From: Scilla litardierei
Lineage: Eukaryota > Streptophyta > Magnoliopsida > Asparagales > Asparagaceae
Direction of reading: 5' to 3'
DNA length: 64,000 bases
Assembly (NCBI GenBank): GCA_030789695.1
Contig: CM061139.1
Span: 111,016,837 to 111,080,836 of the forward strand
Shown: in pieces, positions 41,786-52,708 of the stretch
How positions within the stretch are numbered: the stretch's first letter is position 1
How the letters are laid out: each line of letters opens with the position of its first letter
Made by a program: the position numbers and the translations under genes
The notes under the pieces: model-generated
What the model was told of the DNA's origin: nothing
Databases searched by the model: none
The model's input: the letters and a program-made list of their open reading frames with translations, nothing else

Positions 41786-41950
41786 ATGGCCACCCAAACG
41801 AGGTTTAAGCTTTTCATAGACAAGGGGATGAAGAGAGTGTTGTTCGCGGAAGCGGGCAAAGAGTTTGTCAATTTCCTCTGCAGCCTTTTGGCCATGCCTG
41901 TGGGCTCAGTCATCAAGCTCATCACCAAAGAAAAAGTGGCAGTGGTATGA
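41786..41950 (+). pseudogene. DUF674 N-terminal fragment, 54 codons
   Basis: A 54-residue frame: TRFKLFIDKGMKRVLFAEAG, then KEFVNFLCSLLAMPVGSVIKL. This is the conserved N-terminus of plant DUF674 proteins, whose function is unknown and whose usual length is several hundred residues. A stop follows at 41,948-41,950. It lies downstream of the two plus-strand promoters and upstream of the 3' module at 41,995, so it may be transcribed as a captured exon. The ATG is the only one in frame. Confidence 0.8.
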
Positions 41951-41994
41951 AAAGCATTTATGTAATGAAGCCCATCATTAAATGTGCTGAAAAC

Positions 41995-42240
41995 TGAATC
42001 TCTTGAAAGCTGTATCTATGAAAAATGATTTATCTGGTATTTTAGTTCAAAATGCAGCTAGTGTGGCTTTGAATTCCTAGGTCTGCGGGTACAAACTAAA
42101 ACTTAATACCCAAAGTTTTAATTATGAGAGTATGAGGATGATGCCTATCATTCGAGAAATCTATATGCTGCTGTCGATCTCATATCTTATAATTTATCTA
42201 TTACAGCAGGTCACGCCAATTGTCAAGAAATCATTCTAGA
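41995..42240 (+). repeat. 3' module, second copy
   Basis: Matches 39,716-39,965. It ends near the stop of the coiled-coil gene on the other strand. Confidence 0.7.
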
Positions 42241-42314
42241 AATTGTTTCCATTGATCAAAAATAACTCCAAGTACAACGAACAAAAAGGAGAAACAAAAA
42301 AGGGTTCGATCCAC

Positions 42315-43231
42315 CTATGATGCAGGAGATCGAGAAGAGGCGTCCCCAGGCGATTCGTCTTCTCCCGAACCAGTAGGGTGACCAGGGACAACCGGAGGTC
42401 GGGGTAGCATTCTTCGGCCCCACGCCTCGAACGCTGCCAAACCATCCCGGAAGGACTTCTCGATCTGAGCAGCAAAAATGGCCGAGAACTCCCGGAATCC
42501 CTCACGGATAGACTCCACGATCTTCGGAGCCAGGACATCCCCATAGTCCCTCTGGACCTCAGCTACGATCCGACCATGGGCCACTTCCCGCAGGTCGCCT
42601 ATATCGGCCCAAAGAGCGCCTTTCGCCTTTCTATGCTCCTCCCGGGCGAGGGACAGTGCATCCTCAGCATACTTGGCCGAACTCTTGGCGACAGCCAGAG
42701 CCTCCGTCAAACATCCCACCTCCGAGGTGAGCTCTGCAACTCTCAGTTTGAACTGGTGGGCCTCCTTGGCTGATTGGTCAGCCGCCTCAGCCCTCAGGTG
42801 CTCCTGCGCCAAGGCCGCCTCAAGACCATCTACAGCAACCGGGTAAACCTGCAAGACCGCAGGGATGAATGTCGCCATCAACAAAATATTCGTTGAAGAA
42901 AAAAGGGTCCGACATGCTGGATATGCCATACCAGAGAGTCTGCCAGTTTCTCCCTGAAGGAGCGGTCACTCGGAAGGACAGCTGGACTACTCTCACTCCT
43001 CTTCTTCTTCCTCTCGGGACCTTCAGACCACGAGTGAGAGCGTCTCTTCTTCTCCTCATTCCCGGTTAACACACGGGAACCCTGCTCGACGGCCGCCACG
43101 TCCCCCTCTCCGAGGTCGAGACCGGAGGGCGAATCAATCTGATTCGCCACGAAGGGCGAAGGTTCGGCCGTGCCCAAGGGCGGATGGTGAGGAACGTTAG
43201 GAACGTCTTCACTGCAATCCCGACCCACCAT
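42315..43231 (-). CDS. Coiled-coil cargo protein 1, two exons, about 277 aa
   Basis: Exon 1 (43,231-42,932) starts ATG right after a CAG acceptor, so a 5' untranslated intron is likely. It encodes an acidic, basic-patch N-terminus (EEKKRRSHSWSEGPERKKKR) and SFREKLADSL. A phase-0 intron (42,931-42,849) precedes exon 2 (42,848-42,315), which encodes a long Ala/Glu/Leu heptad-rich coiled coil (LEAALAQEHLRAEAADQSAK and on) and a Pro-rich end. Gene structure, intron position and domain order match two other genes here, at 44,470 and 61,238. Similar coiled-coil proteins are common in plant transposon annotations, but I know no function. A DNA-binding partner or transposition accessory role would be a guess. 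Confidence 0.65.
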
Positions 43232-44469
43232 CTGAGCAAAAAAGATGAAAATCAGGGTATCGAGCAACGGGTAAAGCAGAATTTAAAAGGAGAAAGGCTT
43301 TATACTGAAGGTCCCTTCGAATCCAAGCCGTCAGTAAGGGACACGTGTCAAAGTCTCACAGAGGCGGCACTTCGAATACCACTCCCCATGGGCGGGAGAA
43401 TTCGTTCGACTGGCCTTCATTCAATGCGACCCGGTCCCCGGGTTATCCGATAAGTACGGATCCTTATCATGTATTCCCGAAAAGACGAGTGTTTTTACGT
43501 AGAAAGAACACTGCAGGTAGTTCGCACTTGCAGGGAAGTACAAGTAAAACTCCAACACAGATAAAAAGACTGAGAAAATAACACAATATTCCATTTTAAT
43601 GATACATTGATACATCTTATACATACACCAACATCTTCTTATTCACAACTCACTCGAAAAAAGATGGGCAAAAGTACAAGTCTCTCATCATACATCAAAT
43701 CGTAACACTACCACCCTTAGATGAGGACTACATGCATAAGATGTATTATTTGACACTTTGAATTGATTGTTTTTGTATCTCAATGATTGAATGCACCTCA
43801 GTCTTGCATTACACTCTGCCTGTTGCATGTGTCGATCCATTGTTGTACACCTTGCCTGTTGCACGTGCACGCTTTCATATGTTCATAAGTATAGTAGTTA
43901 CTGCCTATACTACAGTAGATGTATATGACATACACTCTGCCTGCTGACATGCACCATTTCCAAACTTTATGTAAGGACTAGTTGTGACATGGAATTTCTT
44001 AACAATTATGCAACGGTGATACGAATAATAAATTTACCCTTTCACATGTAAACGTGGATGGGAAAAAAAATGTTTGTGTGCTATGTGCAATTGAGAGTTT
44101 TTAGTGGGCGTGTGCGGAGAGCAATTATAGGGTTTGAGTCGTTTTGTGCGATGAGCAATAACCCCATACCTTTTCGGCGCCGTACACGGGTTCAACATTG
44201 GCCCCCGTGATTCGTTCTCGATTATAAACGCGGATCGAGGCCGACTGATAGGTAATTTCCTTTAATAGGGCACGGCATTCGAAGCATCGAATTTGGATTA
44301 AGGCCGCCAATACCTTTCGCCTATCTCAACCGTTGTTTTTGCCAAAATTCCGACACGTTTCGCTCATCTTGTCCGTTCGTTCGCGTAATAAAAGAAATTG
44401 GAGGTGAGGCCAATGGCTTTAGCGCTCCGAGGAAATCTCATCATCTTATTATTTCTTCCAGAAACAAAA
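43232..44469. other. Divergent intergenic region between coiled-coil genes 1 and 2
   Basis: No further gene recognised. It contains one motif pair at about 44,101-44,160 (gggtttgagtcgttttgtgcgatgagcaa) and the probable 5' untranslated parts of both neighbours. Confidence 0.4.
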
Positions 44470-45515
44470 ATGGCGGGAGGAGCATACAGAGAGTTTACTT
44501 CAGAGATGGAGCGGGCCAATGAAGAAGGCCGTAAGAGGAAGAGGGCAGAGGAGGAAGAGGAGGAAGAGGAGGAATGGGAGGAATGGGAGGAATGGGAGGA
44601 ATCGGAGGAATCGGGGAACCGCATGCTGGAGTTGGGGGAGGCTGGATGCTCCTCAAGTCAAGCTGCGCGGTCTTTGAAGGCGGCTCCTTCTGATCCTCGA
44701 GTTGGGGGCGCATCGTCCTCCAGCACGCCACACGACGGGTGGCCATACGAGGACATTGATCCTCCGGTCCCTTCCGTCGGCCCCATACCTCCAGAGTTCG
44801 GCCACCTTCTGCAGTCGAACCGCATTGGGTCTGGCCATCATGGGGAGATTCACAGGGAGACCTATCGGCCACCGTACGTCGTGGGGACGGCCGAGTCGGC
44901 CCTCCTGGACTTTGGGACGGGGGCTCGTCTGGCGGAGAATATCACTCTGCCAAGGGATGTCGATTTTCTGAATGGGGTCGACCTTGAGACGATGGCCAAC
45001 TGCTTCGTTCGCAGTGGCCTTCAGGTTCGTTGCCAATGTGCATTCCGAATTTTGCTTCCCCTTCTGGTTTTGCTGATTGTCGCCATCTGCAGGTGACCAT
45101 TTTCGGGGCATGTCTGCGCCGCAGGGCCCGCGAACTGATCGAGGGGCAGCGCCGGGTGGCGGATGTCGAGAACGAGGCTTCTGAGCTCAGAGCTCAGGTG
45201 AAGAAGCTGGAGGAAGATTTGGGGAAGATAATGGCCGCCAAGGGCAAGTCGGATTGGGCGGCCTCGGACGCGAAATCCAGCCTCGCCGCCTTGTCAAGCG
45301 CCAAGAAGCAGTTGGAAGATCAGTGGGGTAGAGAGCGTTCTCAACTCCGAGCTGATCTTGAGGCATCGAGGAAGGAGGTAGCTGCCCTTCAGGCCAAGCT
45401 TCTCGAGAAGGAGCAAGAGGTCGACGCTTTCAAATCTCGGGTCACCGCCAAGATGGAAAGGGTGGGGAGAGAGATAAAGGACCTCTTTACAGCCGACGGT
45501 GCGTCGTCTTCCTAA
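44470..45515 (+). CDS. Coiled-coil cargo protein 2, two exons, 325 aa
   Basis: The start at 44,470 is chosen because it follows a TTCCAG acceptor, as in the paralogs; ATG 44,413 is also in frame. Exon 1 (44,470-45,024) encodes an acidic stretch built from an EEWEEW repeat (residues about 25-50) and then GTAESALLDFGTGARLAENI and LETMANCFVRSGLQ. The phase-0 intron is 45,025-45,092. Exon 2 (45,093-45,515) encodes FGACLRRRARELIEGQRRVA followed by about 120 residues of coiled coil. All splice borders are canonical and the frame is intact. The segment before the intron is shared with the gene at 61,238 (ESALVDRGVASQLVENSILP). Function unknown. Confidence 0.7.
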
Positions 45516-45790
45516 ATTTTGGGAATCGTTACTTTTGTAAGACTGATGCTCGGGAGCGAGTCATATGTAATTTTTTTTTTGGTACTTAAGTCATATGTAA
45601 TTTTTTCAGATTTTAATGAAGGGGATTTTTGCAACAGACGCCGAGTGAGAGCGTTTACTTACTCCCCCTGCTTCCAGGTCGACACCCGGGAACCCTGTTG
45701 GACGGCCGACACGGCCCCGTCACCGAGGACGAGACTGGCGGGAGAATGACCTTCCGTATATGATCGCGATGAGTAATTGTGTGTAATGTG
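45516..45790 (-). pseudogene. Fragment of a coiled-coil protein 1 relative
   Basis: The minus strand at about 45,745-45,636 reads LVLGDGAVSAVQQGSRV and resembles LDLGEGDVAAVEQGSRV of coiled-coil protein 1. It ends in a stop soon afterwards. The flanking bases belong to the 3' end of gene 2. Confidence 0.5.
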
Positions 45791-45794
45791 TAAT

Positions 45795-46205
45795 TGTATA
45801 CAGTTTAGCTTCGAGCGCACAACGGATTGTTAAATAACACCGTTGTGCGCGACGAGCAAAACTCGGTAATTGTAGAAAGCGTTGCTTAGCGCGAACAACT
45901 TTCATTTCTGTTGCAAGTTGTGCACGCTGAGCAATTATGTGGGATGATTAATTAGTGTCCATGGGTAAAAGGAAGCTGGTATAAACATAAGTAGCACTTC
46001 TGCTAAATAAAGGTCAACAGACGATTTGTCGTGAATATACAGAATAATCTTGTACCTCGGGTATTTATTGTATGTATTACACAGATGCTGTTCCCAAATA
46101 AAGATCCACTGACGTGCGGAGCGATGTGAGCATAATCGTTAACCTCGATCAAAATTTATAAACGCGCACAACGTTCACGCCGTTTGCCAGTTGTGCGCGG
46201 TGTGT
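45795..46205. repeat. Three inverted motif pairs
   Basis: Pairs at about 45,805-45,860, 45,878-45,938 and 46,153-46,205, each an arm of the CGCGCACAACG type followed at about 15-25 bases by its inverted arm. Confidence 0.72.
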
Positions 46206-46331
46206 AAATCTTTGTATATTACTTTTCACTAATTTTTCCCATTAAAATTCATTGTTGGAATTTGATTTAAGCAAGCATCAATGTATATATCACCAATCAC
46301 AAGTTTGTAATGGGCTGCAAATGTATCACAT

Positions 46332-47200
46332 TAAATGACATTGTATTAAGGTCTGTGTAATGGGCTGCAAATGTATCACATTAAATGACATTATATTAAG
46401 GTCTGAATTCCAACATACTACAACAGTTATGCATTCCAATGAACATAACACTCCATCTCCGCCGTTCTCTTGTTCGCTGCATCTTCTGCTTTATACTTCT
46501 TTGACTCAAGGATCATCCTTTCAATCTCCTCCTGGGTCTACGTGGCACTTATCGTTAGTGATAGTGATCTTATTTTCTGCACACATACTTTCCTCTGTAG
46601 ATGCATTCAAGATACCGTCGGCATCTATCTCAAGGCAAACCATGACACTTCGAACACCCTTGGGAGCAGGAGGGATACCAGCAAGTACAAATTCCCCTAG
46701 AAAAAGATAGAATAAAAAAGTAAATATAATTAGACTTAGATATAAGATAGAACAGTTGTTATCAATAAGCAGTTATGTATGCAATGATTCTGAACGGAAC
46801 TTACGAAGGGTCAAAGAATTTTTGCAAGTTGGCATGGACGAGAATGAAGCTGTAATGATTGCAAGAACATGCGAAGAGAAGCAAAAGAACATCTTCGCGA
46901 CGAGAATGAAGCTGTAATGAAGAAGAACAGATCATGCGAAGAGGAGCAAAAGAACATCTTCGTCGCCATATGAAGGTGATGTATACAATTTCTGCATCAC
47001 GGCACTTGCCGCTAGTATATTGGCCATCTTTGTGTGCTGTAGACGACGCACTCATGAACAACAACAAAATTACAAATTTGAAGAAAAAACAATGTATTAG
47101 AAGAATCAGAGAGAATCAGATAAAGGAACTATAATCACCTGGGGTAGTGGTTGATGAGGTCTGGTGGGTACGGAAACCATATACAGACGAGTTGGACTGA
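46332..47200 (-). other. Exon-capture cassette M2 (HSP70 exon)
   Basis: A minus-strand unit. It has a promoter-like segment at about 47,196-47,166 with TGTATATGG at the TATA position, a leader exon (frame 47,067-46,801), donor CTTC|GTAAGT near 46,807, acceptor TTTTTCTAG at 46,698, a captured HSP70 exon, and the shared 3' tail (46,452-46,332). The tail begin is duplicated (ggtctgtgtaatgggctgca and its repeat). Confidence 0.55.
46427..46697 (-). pseudogene. HSP70 substrate-binding-domain fragment
   Basis: Read on the minus strand from the acceptor at 46,698: [20 protein letters not shown], then [12 protein letters not shown] and NKITITNDK. This is the end of the HSP70 beta-sandwich substrate-binding domain, with the typical GIPPAP and DANGIL-type signatures. 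A frameshift near 46,540 leads to [20 protein letters not shown], the start of the helical lid. The stop at 46,427 lies in the shared tail. Residues before and after this piece are missing, so it is a captured fragment. A plus-strand open frame over the same bases is an antisense shadow. Confidence 0.85.
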
Positions 47201-47639
47201 CCAAGTACGAGGATGGAAACACCGTAGAGTAACAGTTCGTGCTCGTGAATATATGGCAGATGGATACCAGCCAGACGTTGTTCCAACTAGTATCCGAGTG
47301 CGGTGGTGCGCGAAGAGAAAAATTGCTTGAAGGTAGACCTTTTTATACTCAACGCGCACAACGGCAAAAAAAACATCTGGTTTCGATTACCAAAAGAGAA
47401 AAATCTAAATACACCGATACTCTTGTGGTGCATGTCCAAGTTTTTCCAAAAAAAACATACAATATCATATCAGAAGAGAGTAAATGTGACAAATCACAGT
47501 ATAGTTAATATTTTTGCTTAGTGGACACAAAGGTCACTACTTTTGGACGCAGGGCGGGCTGATTAACTTTGAGCAATGGAATACAGTTTTGCTCATACGA
47601 CAAGTTCTCATGCCGTGACCGTGTGTCCTGGGGATATTG

Positions 47640-48140
47640 CAGTTATGAGCAGCTCCAATAGAGATTCTTCACATTTTGCACTGGTATGAAATGCAATAAT
47701 GGCACGCGTAAGAAATTCTTCTGATCATGGAAACAAATGAGGATGCACAGTTTCAGAGAAGATTGCGCAGTTTGAGAGCCGATACCTTGGTGGCACCTTC
47801 AGGCTGATGGCAATGTGAAGCATTCGAAAACATCGTGTGCTTCTTCTGAAGGAGCCAACACCATCGTTGATGATATCTGAAGTAGCAGACTCCATCTTTG
47901 ATGCCTATATAAATGTGACGAATTCAATTTCAGCAACACGGCAATTGCCGCAAGTTTATTGGCTGGCTTTGTGTGTCGGAGACGAAGCATTCAGTAGTAA
48001 GAACAAAAATTTAGCATGTAAAAGAAAATATAGTGTATAGGTATAACCATATAGAACACTATAATCGAGAGGAGTAGTGGTTGACGATGTCTAGAGGGAA
48101 GTGAATCACTTTATATAGACGAATTGGACTGGGTAGTGGG
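47640..48140 (-). other. Exon-capture cassette M3
   Basis: A minus-strand unit with a TATA promoter (CTATATAAAG, about 48,130-48,108) and a leader exon (frame 47,990-47,799, encoding RLRHTKPANKLAAIAVLLKL and on). The downstream sequence ends in attggagctgctcataactgc, which lines up with the ends of the M1 and M4 exons. I do not recognise the captured piece between about 47,830 and 47,660. Confidence 0.45.
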
Positions 48141-48220
48141 TATGGTCCGCTTGGATGAGGCTGAGACTACAGTTGGGTTACTGTGGGCTACAGAAATTGA
48201 CGCTAACAAAATTGATTGCC

Positions 48221-48290
48221 TCTAAGAAAATTGCTCAAAGCGCAAAACGGGTAAAAATATGGCAATTGTGCGAGTTGAGCAAATTATTTA
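48221..48290. repeat. Motif pair upstream of cassette M3
   Basis: aaaattgctcaaagcgcaaaacgg followed by the inverted arm caattgtgcgagttgagcaa, in the same place relative to the promoter as in cassettes M1 and M4. Confidence 0.7.
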
Positions 48291-48417
48291 TGTTTATACA
48301 ATATTACTCATAAATCCATTTATAGCGATGTGAACGCCCCAAATCAAACAGCGTGACCCATGAGTATCAACACTTAAATGTATGTACACCTTATTTTGTA
48401 CACCCATCCATTTATAT

Positions 48418-50170
48418 CTTATTCTGTAAACAGTAAGATATGTGTTTCTTATCACTTAAATGTCTGTACACCCATCAGTCTGAATATAATTTAATTCTCC
48501 CCCAATTTTGTGTTTTCTTTATTATTGGGATTTTTTATTGAACGTTGTGCGCGCTGAGGTAATTAATTATGGGAATTTTGTATAGAACGGTGTGCGCGCA
48601 GAGTAATTATTCGTTACGACTGTTTTGCTCAACGCGCACAGCGGGGTGTATTTTGATCCGATGTGCGCGCTGTATTATATTTTATAAATGTATACCTTTT
48701 TAAATAAACCGCACAATCCGCACTAAAACGCAAATTTAAACAAATCAAAGAAATGTGAATATTTTTGCAATCTTATTCTGTAAACTGTCGGATATGTGTT
48801 GTCTTATCACGTAAATGTCTATATACCCATCAATCAACTGCTCCGCATTTTATTTGCATCAATTTAGATTTTTTAATCTGGCATGTCAGTCTCAACAGTA
48901 ATTAATTCTCCACCCAATTTTGTGTTTTCTTTATTATTGGGATTTTTTATTCAACGTTGTGCGCGCTGAAGATATTAATTATGGGAATTTAGTATTGAAC
49001 GTGGTGCGCGCTTGGTAATTATTCGTACGAACGTTTTTCTCAACGCGCACAGCTGGGTGTATTTTGATCCGTTGTGCGCGCTGTATTATATATCCAAAAT
49101 GTTTACAATTTAAAAACCCCGCACGGTGCGCACTAAAACTAAAATTTTAACAAATCAAAGAAATGTGAATAATTTTGCATTCTTATTCTGTAAACTATCA
49201 GATATGTGTTGTCAAATCACTTAAATTTCCTTACACCCATCAATCAACTGCTGCCATTATATTTGCATCAATTATGATTTTTTTTTCTTCCATGTCAGTA
49301 TGAACAGTAATTAATCTACAAATATTTTGTGTTTCTTCTTTATTATTGGGATTTTTAATTGAACGTTATGCGCGCTGAAGTTATTAATTATGAGGATTTT
49401 GTAATGAATGTTGTGCGCGCAGAGTAAGTATTCATTACGACCATTACGCTGAACGCGGACAGCTGTGTATATTTTGTTCCGTTGTGCCCGCTGTATTATA
49501 TATTCTAAATGTATACCTTTTTATAAACCTCGCACTAAGGGACAATTTAAACAAATCAAAGAAATGTATATCTTTTTGCTGTCTTATTCGGCAAACAGTC
49601 GGATATGTGTTGTCTTATCAATTAAATGTATTGAACGTTGTGCGCGCTGATGTAATAAATTATGGGAATTATGGGAATTAAATGTATTGAACGTTGTGCG
49701 CGCAGAGGAATTATTCGTTACGACCGTTTTGCTCAACGCGCACATCTGGGTGTATTTAAATCCGTTGTGCGCGTTGTATTATATTTTATAAATGTATACC
49801 TTTTTATATACCCCGCACTAAGGATCAAAATTTTAACAAATTAAAGAAATGTAGATATTTTTGCTGTCTTATTCTGAAAAAAGGTCTGATATGTGTTGTC
49901 TTATCACTTAAATGTCCATCAATCAACTATTGCCAATGGTAATTTGAAGTGACTCTGACATTAACTAATTCCCCCAATTTTGTTTTCTTCTTTATTATTG
50001 GAATTTTTATTGAACGTTGTGCGCGCTGAAGTTATTAATTATGGGGATTTTGTATTGAACGTTGTGGGCGCAGAGTAACTATTGGTAACGTCCACTTTTC
50101 TCAACGCGCACAGCGGGGTGTATTTTGATCCGTATTGCGCGCAGAGCAATTATTCGTTACGAAAGTTTTG
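48418..50170. repeat. Tandem array of about 410-bp units, each with four motif arms
   Basis: Unit starts are marked by ttattattgggatttttta at about 48,521, 48,935, 49,342 and 49,994, with a shortened unit at about 49,620. Every unit contains gaacgttgtgcgcgctga, a second arm ending gcgcagagtaa, an inverted ctcaacgcgcacagc and a final gttgtgcgcgctgtattata. No coding region. Confidence 0.8.
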
Positions 50171-50261
50171 CGTGTAATTTGATCAGTGCTCGCCACCTTA
50201 CCTAATGTTACCCATATGGCATGATGATTAACTGTGGGTAATAGAGCATGTAATACAGTTT

Positions 50262-50455
50262 TGCTCAGCACGCACAACGGTCATGGCATCTGACTGTTGT
50301 GTGCGATGGTTTATTGTGTTTAATTGCATACAGTTTGGCTCTGCGAGCAAAAGTTGTGTGATTTGGGTAATGGTTGATAACAAGAAACTGTTTTCCTCAT
50401 CGCGCACAGCGGTCAAACAAATCGATACGAACGTTGTGCATGCTAGTAACTGTGT
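50262..50455. repeat. Two inverted motif pairs
   Basis: Pairs at about 50,262-50,310 and 50,395-50,450 around cacgcacaacggtcatgg and its complement. Confidence 0.65.
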
Positions 50456-50559
50456 GCACACGTAAATAGTTTATCACAACATATAGCATGAGCCTGTTGA
50501 GCGCCATGGGGAATTTATAGTTAGGTGAACAGTGTTTGATCAGAATATCTATGTCGGAC

Positions 50560-51505
50560 ATTGACTCAAGCAAGCATCAATATATATGACCTTATATCAA
50601 TTTTGTATTGTCCTGTAATTGTATCAAATTAAATGACATAGTATTAAGGTCTGAATTCTAACAAACTACAGCATTATGCATTATAATGTACATAATGCAT
50701 AAATGTTATTTAAAGTTCGGTAAACAATTTTGCTCAGTAATATCAACGTCGGACATATATATCACCTATATCATTTTGGTATTAGGGTCTGAATTCCAAA
50801 ATACTACAACATTTATGGATTATTCTGTACATTACACAACAAAGTTGAAACTACAGCTAAACATTTTGCAACTTTACAGTTTGGAACTGGTATGAAATTC
50901 AATCACGGGAATAGCCTAATGGTACATTGAATCCCACTACGCAAAACTCTTCACAGTGACAGAGTCATGCTGAACAGCTCAAGCAAGATGGCATTTATGA
51001 TCAGCTCCAATAGCACGCACCATCATCACTAGCATCCAGATCGTCCATAACGGTATAAGTAGCCACTCCTTTAACGAAGTTGGCTGATCTGGATTCATCA
51101 GCGCATGCCACTGTATGCGTTGAAGAAGCATCAATTATGAACGATAAAAAGCATATTTAAGTAAAAAAATAGGGTATAAAGACATGCAACTTTACGTTTA
51201 GGGACTGATATAAAAATATATCACGGTTGCTTCTTCTCGGAAGAATCCGCTGCTGTAGTAGAACATATGAAGGAGCAAATAACATCTTCCAGTACACGTC
51301 AATTGCCGGTAGTATATTGTTCATCTTTGTGTGTTGAAGACGAAGCAGTGAGGAACAACGGGAAATATTTAGCATTGTGAAGAAAAAATAGTGTATGAAG
51401 TAGAAACAGATAGAATTAGTTAGAATACTATCATTAAGAAGTGGAGTGGTTGACAAGGTCTAGTGGGAAGAGAGGCTATTTATAGACGAATTGGACTGGC
51501 CCATT
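50560..51505 (-). other. Exon-capture cassette M4 (DUF674 exon)
   Basis: A minus-strand unit with promoter TCTATAAATAGCC (about 51,490-51,475), a leader exon encoding SSLLRLQHTKMNNILPAIDV and on, donor AAC|GTAAAG near 51,195, and acceptor CGCATACAG at 51,111. A DUF674 exon (51,110-51,001) follows, then two copies of the shared tail (50,873-50,771 and 50,700-50,630). Confidence 0.6.
51001..51110 (-). pseudogene. DUF674 internal fragment in cassette M4
   Basis: Phase-2 reading of the exon gives SANFVKGVATYTVMDDLDAS, ending in a stop at 51,001. FVKGVxTYTVMDDL is a signature phrase of plant DUF674 proteins. It is a different part of the protein from the fragment at 41,786. Confidence 0.75.
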
Positions 51506-51627
51506 GATGAGGACGATAGACTACAGTAGAGTCACTGTGCGTGATATTGTATTGGACATAAAGACGAGTGAATCTACAACAAACTGTTTCAGCCAGATGA
51601 TGTTCCCAAGAAGGTTTGGACTTTACG

Positions 51628-51720
51628 GTGCGCGTTGAGCAAACTTGAAGGCCAATAACAAAATTGCTCAACGCGCACAACGGGGAAAATAATGGCTGTT
51701 ATGCAAGATGAGCAAATTAT
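51628..51720. repeat. Motif arms upstream of cassette M4
   Basis: A single arm (ggtgcgcgttgagcaaac) and a pair (aaattgctcaacgcgcacaa and its inverted, decayed arm). Confidence 0.7.
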
Positions 51721-51836
51721 TTATGTTTGTAAAATATTACTCAAGGCACTTTTAAGTATTTAATTTGTTATTCCGCTAAATTGTTTTACACTAAATTTTT
51801 TATTTTGTTTAAGTTAATGGATCATGCTTCTACATA

Positions 51837-52052
51837 ATCTTTCCCAAGGCACTTTTTATTTCAAAGTTTAGGGTTCCAAGGCATTTCTCCCCTAAATTTA
51901 ATCTTCACAATCTTTCCCAAGGCACCTCTAATTTCAAAGTTTAGGTTCCCATGGCACGTCCCCCCCAAATTTAATCTCCACAATCTATCCAAAGACACTT
52001 CTAAGTTCAAAGTTTTGGTTTCCAAGACACTTTTCCCACTAAAATTTAAGTT
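51837..52052. repeat. Three tandem copies of about 72 bp
   Basis: Units starting with caatctttcccaaggcac at about 51,836, 51,909 and 51,981, diverged from one another. Confidence 0.75.
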
Positions 52053-52167
52053 TTCCAACTAAAATTTTCATAAAATCCAATCTCAGCCATTGATTTCCCA
52101 GGATCAAATCCTAGCCACTCTTTATCTTGTCCTGGTCAGCCCTAGAATTCAAAAAACGAGTTTGGCT

Positions 52168-52390
52168 CCTCGCGCAAAAAGGTCACAAATACGTGCAGTT
52201 GTGTCATGTGTGAACTGAGTAATTGTGGATAATCAGATACGGGTATGCTCACAGACCGCACATCGGTCAAACTCATTATGTGACCGTTGTGCGCGCTGAG
52301 TAATTGTGTGTAAACGTAAATGTTTTATCACAACGTATATAAGGACGGTCACAATTTATGCCCGTTGTGCTCGCTGGGTAAATCATATAA
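52168..52390. repeat. Motif pairs before the proline-rich gene's tail
   Basis: Arms at about 52,168, 52,205, 52,250, 52,292 and 52,360, the clearest inverted arm being gaccgttgtgcgcgctgag. Confidence 0.65.
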
Positions 52391-52708
52391 CGGTAAAAAG
52401 TTTTTACATAGGTAATTTCAATTTCGGACATTGATTCAAGTAAGCATCGATGTATATATCACATATATCAATTTCATAATGTCATGCAATTGTATCAAAT
52501 TAAATGACAGTGTATTAAGGTCTGAATTCTATCATACTACAACATTTATACGGTACACTGTACATACCACAACAAATTTGAAACTACATTTCGTACATAA
52601 TGACATAAAACACCAAAGAATATCTACCCACAAACACTCTTCTCCGTCGATGATCAAAAATACAATATAAGACAAGAGAAAGGCTTGTGCACCAAAGGAC
52701 CGGCCACC

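Noticed and set aside
46360..46710. Plus-strand frame of 116 codons
   Set aside because: Antisense of the HSP70 fragment, which explains the sequence better.
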